The translations under genes and the position numbers were made by a program. A stretch of 7,995 nucleotides of DNA from Gammaproteobacteria bacterium (GTDB taxonomy: Bacteria; Pseudomonadota; Gammaproteobacteria; Enterobacterales; Kangiellaceae), in the NCBI GenBank assembly GCA_002401655.1, contig NVTT01000056.1:5878-13872 (forward strand), read 5' to 3'. The notes under the pieces are model-generated. The model searched no databases and was not told the DNA's origin. It saw only the letters and a list, made by a program, of their open reading frames with translations. Position 1 is the first letter of the stretch, and every line of letters begins with the position of its first letter. Positions 1-6,360 of this stretch are shown piece after piece.

Positions 1-1272
1 GATCGATTATTTGGCGCTCAAAAAGCGATATGGTATGGCGGCATCATCATAATGATCGGGCACATCATTTTAACCATCCCAGACGATAGAGCTTTTTTTG
101 TTGGTTTGATATTTGTAATTCTTGGCACAGGCTTATTAAAGCCTAATATCGGAGCGATGGTTGGTCAACTATACAGTGCTGAAGATAAACGTAGAGATAG
201 TGGTTATGCTATTTATTATATGGGGATCAACATAGGTTCCATTATTGGTAATTTTGTCACTGGTTATTTAATGGATAACGGAGGTTGGCATTGGGCGTTT
301 GGTGCGGCAGCAGTTGGTATGGCGATCGGTTTAATTCAATATCGATTAACTACGTACAAGCTATGTGGCATTGGAAACAAACCCCCTTTACCGCTATCAG
401 AAGCCGCTCAGAAGAAAACTTGGATGGTGATTGGCATATCTTTATTGGCTATAATCGTTGTTACCTACTCTGCATTAGAAGGCTTATTTACTATTAATCC
501 TGTAGTCGTTGCACAATACGTTGCTATTTTGTTTACACTTGTGTTTTTTCTCTATTATGGTTTAATTTTCTTTTTTGGTAATTTAACAGATGATGAGAAA
601 AAACGATTAGGCGCTCTTCTTTTAGTCTGTATTGCATCGGCTTTCTTCTGGTCAGGATTTGAGCAGGCGGGTTCATCTTTAAATTTATTTGCTCAAAATT
701 ATACGGATCGAATGATCGGTACTTTTGAAGTTCCAACGCCTTGGTTTCAATCTGCAAATTCTATATTTATTGTTGTACTAACACCATTTTTTGCTGCACT
801 TTGGATTAACTTAGCAAAACGTTTAGTTAGTCCTTCATACGGATTAAAAACAGCCGCCGGACTAATCATAATGGCTAGCGGATTTATTGTAATGTACTTT
901 GCTGCACAGCTAGCTGCAAAAGGGTTAAAAGTTGCTCCTTATTGGTTAATTACCACTTATTTCATCCACACTGTTGGCGAATTGTGTTTAAGCCCTGTCG
1001 CGCTAAGTGCGGTTAGCAAGCTGTCACCTCGTCGTTTTGCAGGCCAAATGATGGGGATTTTTGTTTTAACTTATTCGATTGGTAGTATTATTTCTGGACT
1101 GCTTGCCGGTCGCTTCGATCCTAACAATATCGAGCAAATGCCATCGCTTTACATGCAAATTAGCATAATTAGTATTGCTGTTGGTGTAATCATTTTACTT
1201 CTGAGCTTTAAAACACGAGCATGGGAACTATTGGCAGAAAAAGATAGCGAGGAGCAAACCACTTCAAGTTAA
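1..1272 (+). CDS. POT-family proton-dependent oligopeptide symporter, 5'-truncated by window edge
   Basis: An inner-membrane transporter that should import di- and tripeptides with protons (POT/PTR2 family, major facilitator fold). The reading frame is open from base 1, so the ATG at 52 is internal; 423 residues are visible. The protein begins DRLFGAQKAIWYGG, the cytoplasmic end of TM2 in this family, so roughly the first 70 residues, including TM1 and its ExxER proton-coupling motif, are outside the window. Visible family signatures are GTGLLKPNIG, the PTR2 motif YYMGINIGS (about 214-240), FEQAGSS in the TM7 region (658-678) and TVGELCLSP in the TM10 region (970-996; its Glu codon is 979-981). 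Many hydrophobic membrane segments follow one another, and the tail is short and polar. The RRDSGYAIYYMGIN and FEQAGSSLNLF wording is closer to my memory of the Shewanella PepT-So type than to E. coli DtpA. The family is certain; the exact substrate is not. It converges on the ATPase gene and ends 20 bp before a terminator. Confidence 0.93.
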   Translation, partial: DRLFGAQKAIWYGGIIIMIGHIILTIPDDRAFFVGLIFVILGTGLLKPNIGAMVGQLYSAEDKRRDSGYAIYYMGINIGSIIGNFVTGYLMDNGGWHWAFGAAAVGMAIGLIQYRLTTYKLCGIGNKPPLPLSEAAQKKTWMVIGISLLAIIVVTYSALEGLFTINPVVVAQYVAILFTLVFFLYYGLIFFFGNLTDDEKKRLGALLLVCIASAFFWSGFEQAGSSLNLFAQNYTDRMIGTFEVPTPWFQSANSIFIVVLTPFFAALWINLAKRLVSPSYGLKTAAGLIIMASGFIVMYFAAQLAAKGLKVAPYWLITTYFIHTVGELCLSPVALSAVSKLSPRRFAGQMMGIFVLTYSIGSIISGLLAGRFDPNNIEQMPSLYMQISIISIAVGVIILLLSFKTRAWELLAEKDSEEQTTSS

Positions 1273-1292
1273 TCTTAATTTATTGGTGTCAT

Positions 1293-1325
1293 AAAAAAGG
1301 CCGTTCATAATGAACGGCCTTTTTT
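1293..1325. terminator. Bidirectional intrinsic terminator between the peptide transporter and ATPase genes
   Basis: A perfect 15-bp inverted repeat: arms 1293-1307 and 1311-1325 around a TAA loop. The GC-rich core is GGCCGTTCA/TGAACGGCC, and the outer ends are A6 on the left and T6 on the right. It therefore reads as hairpin plus U-tract on both strands. It lies 20 bp after the transporter stop and 24 bp after the ATPase stop on the other strand, so it should serve both convergent genes. Confidence 0.95.
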
Positions 1326-1349
1326 GTTAATGCGCTATTCTAATTCAAA

Positions 1350-2360
1350 TTAATCATCTTCAAAATTTAAAGAAATCGCGATAATCTTTCTCATAAAGTC
1401 TCGCTCTTTTCTAAAGCGCTTTTTGAGATCATCCATTTCTTTTTCTAAAGTGTGAACACGAACATCCATTGGAGAGGCATCCGAAGGTAAACCTTGAGGT
1501 TGCATCATTGTGGTTTGCTGAACTGGACCGGAATCTTTACCGGCATCATTTTCATCGTTTATTTCTTCGGTAACTAATTTAACGATTTCGCCATCTATAC
1601 GATTTTTTTCTTCCAAAAATCCATAAAGCAACAATCGATCACAGGTACTGTTAATAATTCTTGGTACGCCGGAACTAAAGTCGTAAATAAGCTGAAAAGC
1701 TTCGGCAGTGAATGCCGGGTTGTTATCCCAGCCGACCTTACTTAATCTATGTTCTATATAGGATTGAGTTTCTTCACCGTCTAGATGCGACAGGTGATAA
1801 GAAGCGGTTACCCGCTGTCTTACTTGCTCTAAGTTAGGCGCTCTCAAGTTTTCTCGAAATTCTGACTGACCTAATAGGAATATTTGTAACAGCGTTCTTC
1901 CGTCATAAACCATATTAGAGAGCATTCTTAACTCTTCAATGGTTTCAAATGGCAAATTTTGTGCTTCATCAACAACAAGCATGCAACGCTTACCTTCTTG
2001 GCTTCTTGCGGTAAAGTAATTTTCTAGATTTTTAATTAATGAAGCTTTTTCATTATCTTTATGAGCTAAACCAAATGATGCTGCCACCATTCTTAAGATC
2101 TCAATAGAATCAAGTTGAGTATTAATGAGCTCAGCTGCAACAACGTCATCTTTACCATCTAGGGAATCAAAAAGCGTACGAACCAGCGTACTTTTACCGG
2201 TACCTACATCGCCTGTAACAACAATAAAACCTTCGCCTTGCGACAGACCATATTTTAGATAGGCAAGTGCTCTTTTATGAGTACTACTACCATAAAAAAA
2301 GAAAGGATCTGGCGTCAATTGAAAAGGTTTGCCAGATAATTTGTAATACGACTCGTACAT
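1350..2360 (-). CDS. ExeA/GspA-like AAA+ ATPase, XrtA/PEP-CTERM-associated type
   Basis: A 336-aa cytoplasmic P-loop ATPase. The opening MYESYYKLSGKPFQLTPDP, followed by HKRALAYLKYGL and QGEGFIVVTG, is typical of ExeA-like proteins, and closest in my memory to the putative secretion ATPase of PEP-CTERM/exosortase loci (TIGR03015 type). Visible motifs: Walker A GDVGTGKST (residues 50-58), Walker B MLVVDEAQ (127-134), sensor-1 region QIFLLGQSE (159-167), candidate arginine-finger region VRQRVTA (180-186) and sensor-2 GVPRIIN (231-237). A Gln/Ser/Pro-rich linker (about 270-300) leads to a charged, probably coiled-coil tail (about 302-325, LEKEMDDLKKRFRKERD). There is no signal peptide or membrane segment, unlike ExeA proper, which has a membrane anchor. 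The ATG is supported by AGGAA at 2366-2370 (on the - strand). No exosortase, PEP-CTERM or polysaccharide-export gene is visible beside it, so its partner is unknown. It may energise assembly or length control of an envelope polysaccharide or secretion system; that is inference. Confidence 0.85.
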   Translation of the reverse strand: MYESYYKLSGKPFQLTPDPFFFYGSSTHKRALAYLKYGLSQGEGFIVVTGDVGTGKSTLVRTLFDSLDGKDDVVAAELINTQLDSIEILRMVAASFGLAHKDNEKASLIKNLENYFTARSQEGKRCMLVVDEAQNLPFETIEELRMLSNMVYDGRTLLQIFLLGQSEFRENLRAPNLEQVRQRVTASYHLSHLDGEETQSYIEHRLSKVGWDNNPAFTAEAFQLIYDFSSGVPRIINSTCDRLLLYGFLEEKNRIDGEIVKLVTEEINDENDAGKDSGPVQQTTMMQPQGLPSDASPMDVRVHTLEKEMDDLKKRFRKERDFMRKIIAISLNFEDD

Positions 2361-2460
2361 AGAATTTCCTTACGCTTAACGACCGTCTTTTATTAAATTC
2401 CTCTCACAATATCTATACTAGAGATAATGAAGAAGACTATTATTAGACATAGCATATACA

Positions 2461-2492
2461 TCATTGAATTATGAGAACATTATACTCAATGA
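2461..2492. repeat. 7-bp inverted repeat upstream of the ATPase gene
   Basis: TCATTGA (2461-2467) and TCAATGA (2486-2492) are exact reverse complements with 18 bp between them, about 100-130 bp upstream of the ATPase start. This could be a split operator, but in AT-rich DNA arms this short may arise by chance. The right arm overlaps ACTCAATGAGAT (2484-2495), which recurs with one mismatch at 2682-2693. Confidence 0.3.
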
Positions 2493-2682
2493 GATCGATA
2501 AGTACAGGTTAAATAAATGGCAATGTGTAACTAATTTTGCCTGTTTAAAATACGCTTGTTAGCAGAAGATAGTAGCAATAATCCATTTTGTCTAACATTG
2601 ACTTAAGTTTTTTGCTGGTACTCATTAATTTAAACAATAAATTGACCAAAATACTTGAAACAAGAACCTTTAAACGCTGGAA

Positions 2683-2697
2683 CTCAATTAGATTGAG
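2683..2697. repeat. Small perfect dyad upstream of asnS
   Basis: CTCAAT (2683-2688) and ATTGAG (2692-2697) form a 6-bp perfect dyad with a TAG centre, about 95 bp before the asnS start. It lies inside the second copy of the 12-bp near-repeat ACTCAATNAGAT. It may be a protein-binding site or part of the asnS leader; no known regulator site is recognised. Confidence 0.3.
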
Positions 2698-2778
2698 AGT
2701 TAGAATCGCTATCCAAATTATTATTAATTCCTTTATCTATCATCTATTTATTTAGTCGATTTTAGGCACAAGATTCTT

Positions 2779-2782
2779 GAGG
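2779..2782 (+). promoter_or_regulatory. Shine-Dalgarno site that fixes the asnS start
   Basis: GAGG at 2779-2782 sits 6 bases before the ATG at 2789. An in-frame TTG at 2777 overlaps this site and has no ribosome-binding sequence of its own, so the ATG is preferred. Confidence 0.85.
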
Positions 2783-2788
2783 TATAAA

Positions 2789-4192
2789 ATGAGCGGTTAC
2801 AGCGCCATTTCAGCAGTATTAACAGGTAAAATGTCGGCAGGTGAAATTGTCACCGTTAAAGGTTGGGTAAGAACAAAAAAAGACTCAAAAGCCGGTTTTT
2901 CATTTATCAACTTGCATGATGGCTCTTGCTTTGACGCTATTCAAATTATTGCTCCAAATGATTTAGCTAATTACGAAAGCGAAATCCTCAATGTGACTAC
3001 TGGCGCATCTTTGGCGGTTACCGGTAAACTCGTAGAATCCCAAGGGAAAGGTCAAAAATTTGAAATACAGGCTGAAGAAGTTATTATTTACGGGCTAGTT
3101 GACGATCCAGCCAGTTACCCCATTCAACCTAAACCACATACCATGGAATATCTGAGGACCGTGGCTCACCTTAGACCAAGAACAAATGCGATAGGCGCAG
3201 TCACTCGAGTGCGAAATTGTTTAGCTCAAGCAGTACACCGTTATTTACACGGTGATGGTTTTAACTGGATCCATACACCAATAATCACTGCCAGTGATTG
3301 TGAAGGAGCCGGTGAGATGTTTAGAGTCAGTACCTTAGATCAAAACAACTTACCGCTAACTGATAAAGGTGAAGTGGATTATAACCAAGACTTTTTTGGT
3401 AAAGAGACATTTTTAACAGTATCAGGCCAATTAAACGTTGAGTCCTACTGTTTAGCCATGTCTAAGGTCTATACCTTTGGCCCTACTTTTAGAGCTGAAA
3501 ACTCAAATACAACAAGGCATTTAGCGGAATTTTGGATGGTCGAACCTGAGATGGCTTTTGCAGATCTTAATGATAATGCGGATGTAGCAGAATCGATGAT
3601 GAAGTACATATTTAAAGCGGTTCTAGATGAACGAGGAGACGATTTAGCCTTCTTTAATCAACGTGTGGACAAAACCGTCATCGAAAGACTTGAATGTGTG
3701 GTTAACGAAGATTTTGAACGAATGGAATATACCGAAGCGGTTAAAATTTTACAAAATTGCAATAAGAAATTTGAATACCCTGTGTCTTGGGGGACTGATT
3801 TACAATCCGAACATGAACGCTATTTAGCAGAAGAAAAGGTCGGCAAACCTATTATCCTGATGAATTACCCTAAAGACATCAAAGCTTTTTATATGCGAAT
3901 GAATGATGATGAAAAAACAGTAGCAGCAATGGATATTTTGGCACCTGGTATTGGTGAGCTAGTAGGCGGAAGTCAACGTGAAGAAAGACTCGACGTGCTA
4001 GATGCAAGAATTGAGCAAATGGGATTACCCAAGGAAAATTATTGGTGGTACCGCGATTTACGTCGTTACGGCACTGTGCCACACGCGGGCTTTGGTATGG
4101 GATTTGAACGTGCGGTGATTTATGCAACAGGTATGCAGAACATACGGGACGTTATCCCGTTCCCTAGGGCGCCTAAAACGGCCGAATTTTAA
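2789..4192 (+). CDS. asnS: Asparaginyl-tRNA synthetase
   Basis: Charges tRNA-Asn with asparagine using ATP; a cytoplasmic class IIb aminoacyl-tRNA synthetase, expected to be a homodimer. From the ATG at 2789 the protein has 467 residues, almost the same as the E. coli enzyme (466 as I recall). An N-terminal OB-fold anticodon-binding domain (about 20-105, [20 protein letters not shown]) is followed by the class II catalytic core. Core features: motif 1 region [23 protein letters not shown] (about 156-178), motif 2 FRAE plus RHLAEFW (234-249), and motif 3 GFGMGFER (434-441) followed by [10 protein letters not shown] (451-460). The [14 protein letters not shown] segment (about 389-402) is typical of AsnS and lies before motif 3. 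A longer version from the in-frame TTG at 2777 would add four residues but would overlap the Shine-Dalgarno site, so it is unlikely. The gene stands alone, divergent from the ATPase gene and convergent with rmf. Confidence 0.98.
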   Translation: MSGYSAISAVLTGKMSAGEIVTVKGWVRTKKDSKAGFSFINLHDGSCFDAIQIIAPNDLANYESEILNVTTGASLAVTGKLVESQGKGQKFEIQAEEVIIYGLVDDPASYPIQPKPHTMEYLRTVAHLRPRTNAIGAVTRVRNCLAQAVHRYLHGDGFNWIHTPIITASDCEGAGEMFRVSTLDQNNLPLTDKGEVDYNQDFFGKETFLTVSGQLNVESYCLAMSKVYTFGPTFRAENSNTTRHLAEFWMVEPEMAFADLNDNADVAESMMKYIFKAVLDERGDDLAFFNQRVDKTVIERLECVVNEDFERMEYTEAVKILQNCNKKFEYPVSWGTDLQSEHERYLAEEKVGKPIILMNYPKDIKAFYMRMNDDEKTVAAMDILAPGIGELVGGSQREERLDVLDARIEQMGLPKENYWWYRDLRRYGTVPHAGFGMGFERAVIYATGMQNIRDVIPFPRAPKTAEF

Positions 4193-4221
4193 TCTTTTAT
4201 TTTAAATCTTGTCTATAAACT

Positions 4222-4250
4222 AAAAACCGACCCATTAAGGTCGGTTTTTT
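4222..4250. terminator. Bidirectional intrinsic terminator shared by asnS and rmf
   Basis: Arms AAAAACCGACC (4222-4232) and GGTCGGTTTTT (4239-4249) form an 11-bp perfect stem around a CATTAA loop, with T6 at 4245-4250 on the + strand and a matching T5 on the - strand. It begins 29 bp after the asnS stop, and its other side lies 23 bp after the rmf stop, so it can end both convergent transcripts. Confidence 0.94.
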
Positions 4251-4273
4251 AATTCGCGTTTTGGAATATTTAT

Positions 4274-4447
4274 CTAATGAAAATATCCCTCTCCTACTAT
4301 TGCTTTAGCTTCTCGCCAGCCTCCGAGCCAGTGTTCTTTTATATCGGTTGAAGAAAATGGACAAGCTTCGCTTGTTTTTCCCGAAATACCTGCGTTATAT
4401 CCTTTAGTATGTGCTCTTTCGAATCTATCTCTTTTTTGTCTTTTCAT
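4274..4447 (-). CDS. rmf: Ribosome modulation factor (100S ribosome hibernation factor)
   Basis: A small basic protein of 57 residues that binds 70S ribosomes in stationary phase or stress and drives their pairing into inactive 100S dimers, together with the hibernation-promoting factor. The first 20 residues, MKRQKRDRFERAHTKGYNAG, closely follow E. coli RMF as I remember it (MKRQKRDRLERAHQRGYQAG), and the conserved CP pair (29-30) and WLGGWREA block (40-47) are present. The C-terminal tail (VGEGYFH) differs from E. coli, and the total is about two residues longer. The start ATG is preceded on the - strand by the purine-rich run GAGGTAGG (4454-4461). No clear sigma-70 promoter was found upstream; in E. 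coli rmf is induced by slow growth and ppGpp, and whether that holds here is not visible. The gene is alone, convergent with asnS and divergent from bepA. It is easy to miss because of its size. Confidence 0.97.
   Translation of the reverse strand: MKRQKRDRFERAHTKGYNAGISGKTSEACPFSSTDIKEHWLGGWREAKAIVGEGYFH
4359..4380 (+). terminator. Terminator-like hairpin on the + strand inside rmf (antisense)
   Basis: ACAAGC (4361-4366) and GCTTGT (4370-4375) form a 6-bp stem around a TTC loop, followed directly by T4 (4376-4379). Two flanking G-U pairs could extend the stem. It is oriented to stop transcripts reading rightwards from asnS, antisense to rmf, about 110 bp beyond the main terminator. The same bases encode part of Rmf (about residues 24-29), so the hairpin could also be incidental. 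Confidence 0.4.
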
Positions 4448-4667
4448 ATAAAACCTACCTCACTAGTCGATTGATTTGTCGGCTGAAGAAAACAAAATAT
4501 TGAAAAATTCTATCTAATTTTTCTTCAACACTGGTTTGACAATAGAATGTACTAAAAAGTTTCGCCAATATTTAATTGTTCTTAAAAATCCTAAAAATAG
4601 TTCTTTTTATAACTAAAGTTAATATAGATTCGAGATACAAGCGTTATCCTTTTGTTTTAACTCGCTA

Positions 4668-4692
4668 CTTTGTATTGATAAAGAATACAGAG
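4668..4692. repeat. 9-bp stem-loop in the rmf-bepA spacer
   Basis: CTTTGTATT (4668-4676) pairs with AATACAGAG (4684-4692), eight Watson-Crick pairs and one G-U, around a 7-base loop. No U-tract follows on either strand, so it is not a terminator. It may be an operator or an RNA structure; no match to a known element is recognised. Confidence 0.35.
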
Positions 4693-4761
4693 CAATATTA
4701 ATTTCGCAGTTTTTACAATAAATTCAGCTATACCTAGGTCTTTTATTTTCATACAATTGAT

Positions 4762-4787
4762 GAACTAAGTAGTCGAGACTTGTCTAT
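4762..4787 (+). promoter_or_regulatory. Candidate sigma-E (RpoE) promoter for bepA
   Basis: GAACTA (4762-4767) and TCTAT (4783-4787) are separated by 15 bases. This resembles the sigma-E pattern of a GGAACTT -35 and a TCTGA/TCTAA -10 with about 16 bases between. The spacer also contains GAGAC, as in the E. coli rpoE promoter. It lies about 80 bases before the bepA start. In E. coli bepA (yfgC) is a sigma-E regulon member, so the site fits its gene. A sigma-70-like TATATT (4785-4790) overlaps but has no good -35. Confidence 0.45.
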
Positions 4788-4800
4788 ATTTTAATAATGC

Positions 4801-4819
4801 AAAAATAGCTTCGCTACTT
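4801..4819 (-). terminator. Weak terminator-like hairpin before bepA, - strand
   Basis: On the - strand AAGTAGC and GCTATTT form a 7-bp stem (one G-U) around a GAA triloop and end in a run of five T (4801-4805). It would stop leftward transcripts coming from the 5' end of bepA, for which no gene is visible. It shares the 9-mer AGCTTCGCT with the hairpin inside rmf. Confidence 0.3.
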
Positions 4820-4860
4820 CCAGGACCAATAGTAAATTGCAATGCATCCCCTTAATTAAA

Positions 4861-4865
4861 AAGGA
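4861..4865 (+). promoter_or_regulatory. Shine-Dalgarno site that fixes the TTG start of bepA
   Basis: AAGGA at 4861-4865 lies 6 bases before the TTG at 4872. No in-frame ATG occurs until about residue 58, beyond the signal peptide, so TTG must be the start. Confidence 0.85.
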
Positions 4866-4871
4866 ATATCT

Positions 4872-6341
4872 TTGTCTAATTTTAACATCAGAACAACAAT
4901 TGTTAGTTTCGTCTATTTTTCGATCTTTCTGTTCACATTAGTAGACACAACGAAAGCAGCCAATAATAACTTACCTGACATCGGAAGCAGTGCTTCTCAA
5001 GCATTGAGTCTCGCCAATGAGCAAGCTATTGGTGATTCTTATATGCGTCAACTGCGTTCTTTAGCACCCCTAATGAATGATCCTGAAGTGAATGATTATA
5101 TTCAGCACCTAGGTTTTAAATTAGTTGAGAATAACCTTAGGGCATCAGACCGCCCTTTTCTTTTCTTTGTCATACAAAATTCAACTATCAACGCATTTGC
5201 ATTACCCGGCGGATATATTGGCGTTCATACGGGCTTAATAACAAAAACTGATAACGAAAGCGAACTAGCGTCGGTTATCGGACATGAAATAGCACACGTT
5301 ACTCAAAGACACCTTGCAAGAAGAATTGAACTTCAAAATCAAATGGCTATCCCTACGTTGGCCGCATTTGTCGCCGCCGTTTTAATCGCCAGCCAGTCCA
5401 AAAGTTCTGACGGCGCTATTGCGGCTCTTACTGGTTCACAAGGACTCGCACAACAAGCGATTATAAATCATACTCGTTCAAATGAGTCTGAAGCTGACAG
5501 AATCGGTATTACCACAATGTTTAGAGCGGGCTTTGATCCCGATGCCGTGGCATCCTTCTTCGAGAAAATGCAAGCGAATAGTCGATATCAGTCTAACTCT
5601 TTTGAATTTTTAAGAACTCATCCACTTTCACGCAACCGAATTACTGACGCTAGATTACGAGCGTCAGAATTTCCTAATAGACCTGTAATAGAAAAACCAA
5701 CGTATAGTTTGATTAAGGAAAAGATTATTGCTTTAACCGCGCGCATTACTCCAACTCTATTACAATCATCAATAACCCGTTACAAAGATGGGCAATTTAA
5801 TACTGATGCTAATATTTACGGTTATGCAGTATTGTTATCAAGAGCAAAACAATTAAAACAAGCGGAGCAGTTATTGCAAAGTTTGATAAAGAAATCACCT
5901 AACCAAACAAGTTATGCGATCGCGATGGCAGAACTCAATATCATAAAAGGTACCCCAAAGTATTCTTTATCTATCATTCAAGATTTCTTGGATAAGATTC
6001 CCGGAAATTTGGCTTTGATAGAAATGAATACGAAATTACTATTAGCTAATAATCAACCAGAAAAGGCCAGAGAATTAATGCTAGAAAACATCCATATGAC
6101 GCTTCAAGCTCCCTATTTATTAAAACTTTTATCCCGAGCACAAGAAGAATCAGGTCATCATTCAGAAGTATTTGAAACGGAAGGAAACTATATGCTTTCG
6201 ATGGGAGACTTGATTGGAGCAAGAAATCAATATTATCAGGCGCTAAACATCGAAACAGAAGATCCTTACGCTCGACAGAGAATTAACTCGCAACTCGCCA
6301 GAATAAAAGAGTTTCTTTACAAAAGAAGTTTACGGCACTAG
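4872..6341 (+). CDS. bepA: Periplasmic M48 metalloprotease/chaperone BepA
   Basis: A 489-aa zinc protease and chaperone that helps assemble outer-membrane proteins, such as LptD with the BAM complex, and degrades stalled ones in the periplasm. A signal peptide with a hydrophobic stretch (about 8-22) probably ends near TKA-AN (28-31). The M48 domain starts with LPDIGSSASQALS and has the zinc site HEIAH (138-142), the third ligand in ESEAD (Glu207), and the HPL histidine (His250) matching the E. coli His246 plug residue. These positions keep a constant small offset from E. coli BepA, including the conserved HVTQRHLAR after the zinc motif. The C-terminal part (about 305-485) is helical TPR repeat, the substrate- and BAM-binding half. 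Length matches E. coli (487). Translation starts at TTG. The gene is alone, with a sigma-E-like promoter upstream and only 17 bp between its stop and the convergent unknown gene. Confidence 0.95.
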   Translation: MSNFNIRTTIVSFVYFSIFLFTLVDTTKAANNNLPDIGSSASQALSLANEQAIGDSYMRQLRSLAPLMNDPEVNDYIQHLGFKLVENNLRASDRPFLFFVIQNSTINAFALPGGYIGVHTGLITKTDNESELASVIGHEIAHVTQRHLARRIELQNQMAIPTLAAFVAAVLIASQSKSSDGAIAALTGSQGLAQQAIINHTRSNESEADRIGITTMFRAGFDPDAVASFFEKMQANSRYQSNSFEFLRTHPLSRNRITDARLRASEFPNRPVIEKPTYSLIKEKIIALTARITPTLLQSSITRYKDGQFNTDANIYGYAVLLSRAKQLKQAEQLLQSLIKKSPNQTSYAIAMAELNIIKGTPKYSLSIIQDFLDKIPGNLALIEMNTKLLLANNQPEKARELMLENIHMTLQAPYLLKLLSRAQEESGHHSEVFETEGNYMLSMGDLIGARNQYYQALNIETEDPYARQRINSQLARIKEFLYKRSLRH

Positions 6342-6360
6342 CTTTTATACACTAGTTTTT
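6337..6360 (+). terminator. Weak candidate terminator after bepA
   Basis: ACTAG (6337-6341) and CTAGT (6352-6356) could form a 5-bp stem with a 10-base loop, followed by T4. The stem is short and AT-rich and overlaps the bepA stop codon. No better terminator is seen in the 17-bp gap to the convergent gene, so the two transcripts may overlap. Confidence 0.3.

Larger units (their letters stand above)
2361..2788. other. 428-bp AT-rich divergent spacer between the ATPase gene and asnS
   Basis: No convincing gene is seen. Short open frames on either strand stay under about 25 codons and lack Shine-Dalgarno sites. The spacer must hold the promoters of both divergent genes, but none has two good boxes. 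Toward asnS, TTGACT (2598-2603) and TTGACC (2642-2647) are good -35 hexamers without a matching -10, and TATTAT (2719-2724) is a good -10 whose nearest -35-like box, TTGAGA (2693-2698), is 20 bp away. Toward the ATPase, TATAGA on the - strand near 2413-2418 could be a -10. Two inverted repeats are listed separately. The long distance from these elements to asnS leaves room for a structured leader, but I could not identify one. Confidence 0.6.
4448..4871. other. 424-bp AT-rich divergent spacer between rmf and bepA
   Basis: No gene is supported. The longest - strand frame with an ATG here (start near 4752) has about 31 codons and no ribosome-binding site. The spacer holds the regulatory regions of both genes: a sigma-E-like promoter before bepA and two small hairpins, each listed separately. 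A TTGACA hexamer at 4536-4541 on the + strand is a perfect -35 but has no -10 at the right distance. On the rmf side, TTGTCA (4537-4542, - strand) with TTAGAT (4512-4517) has a poor 19-bp spacing. No tRNA or recognisable small RNA was found. Confidence 0.6.

Noticed and set aside
533..757. 74-codon - strand frame inside the peptide transporter gene
   Set aside because: It is antisense to strongly conserved POT sequence, including the FEQAGSS motif, and resembles no family. A shadow frame.
2344..2354. TAATACGACTC, the first 11 bases of the phage T7 promoter
   Set aside because: It lies inside the start of the ATPase gene and encodes the conserved MYESYY opening on the other strand; the remaining T7 promoter bases do not match. 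Coincidence.
2393..2464. 23-codon hydrophobic frame on the - strand (MMYMLCLIIVFFIIS...) upstream of the ATPase gene
   Set aside because: No Shine-Dalgarno site, AT-rich DNA readily gives Ile/Phe/Leu codons, and there is no similarity to a known small membrane protein that I recognise.
3879..4127. 82-codon - strand frame inside asnS
   Set aside because: It is antisense to the region leading into AsnS motif 3, with no known similarity. A shadow frame.
4536..4541. Perfect TTGACA -35 hexamer on the + strand
   Set aside because: No -10-like hexamer lies 15-19 bases downstream, and it is over 330 bases from bepA, so it is not called as a promoter.
4660..4752. 31-codon - strand frame starting near 4752 in the rmf-bepA spacer
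   Set aside because: No ribosome-binding site, no recognisable family, and it crosses the 9-bp stem-loop. Not supported as a gene.
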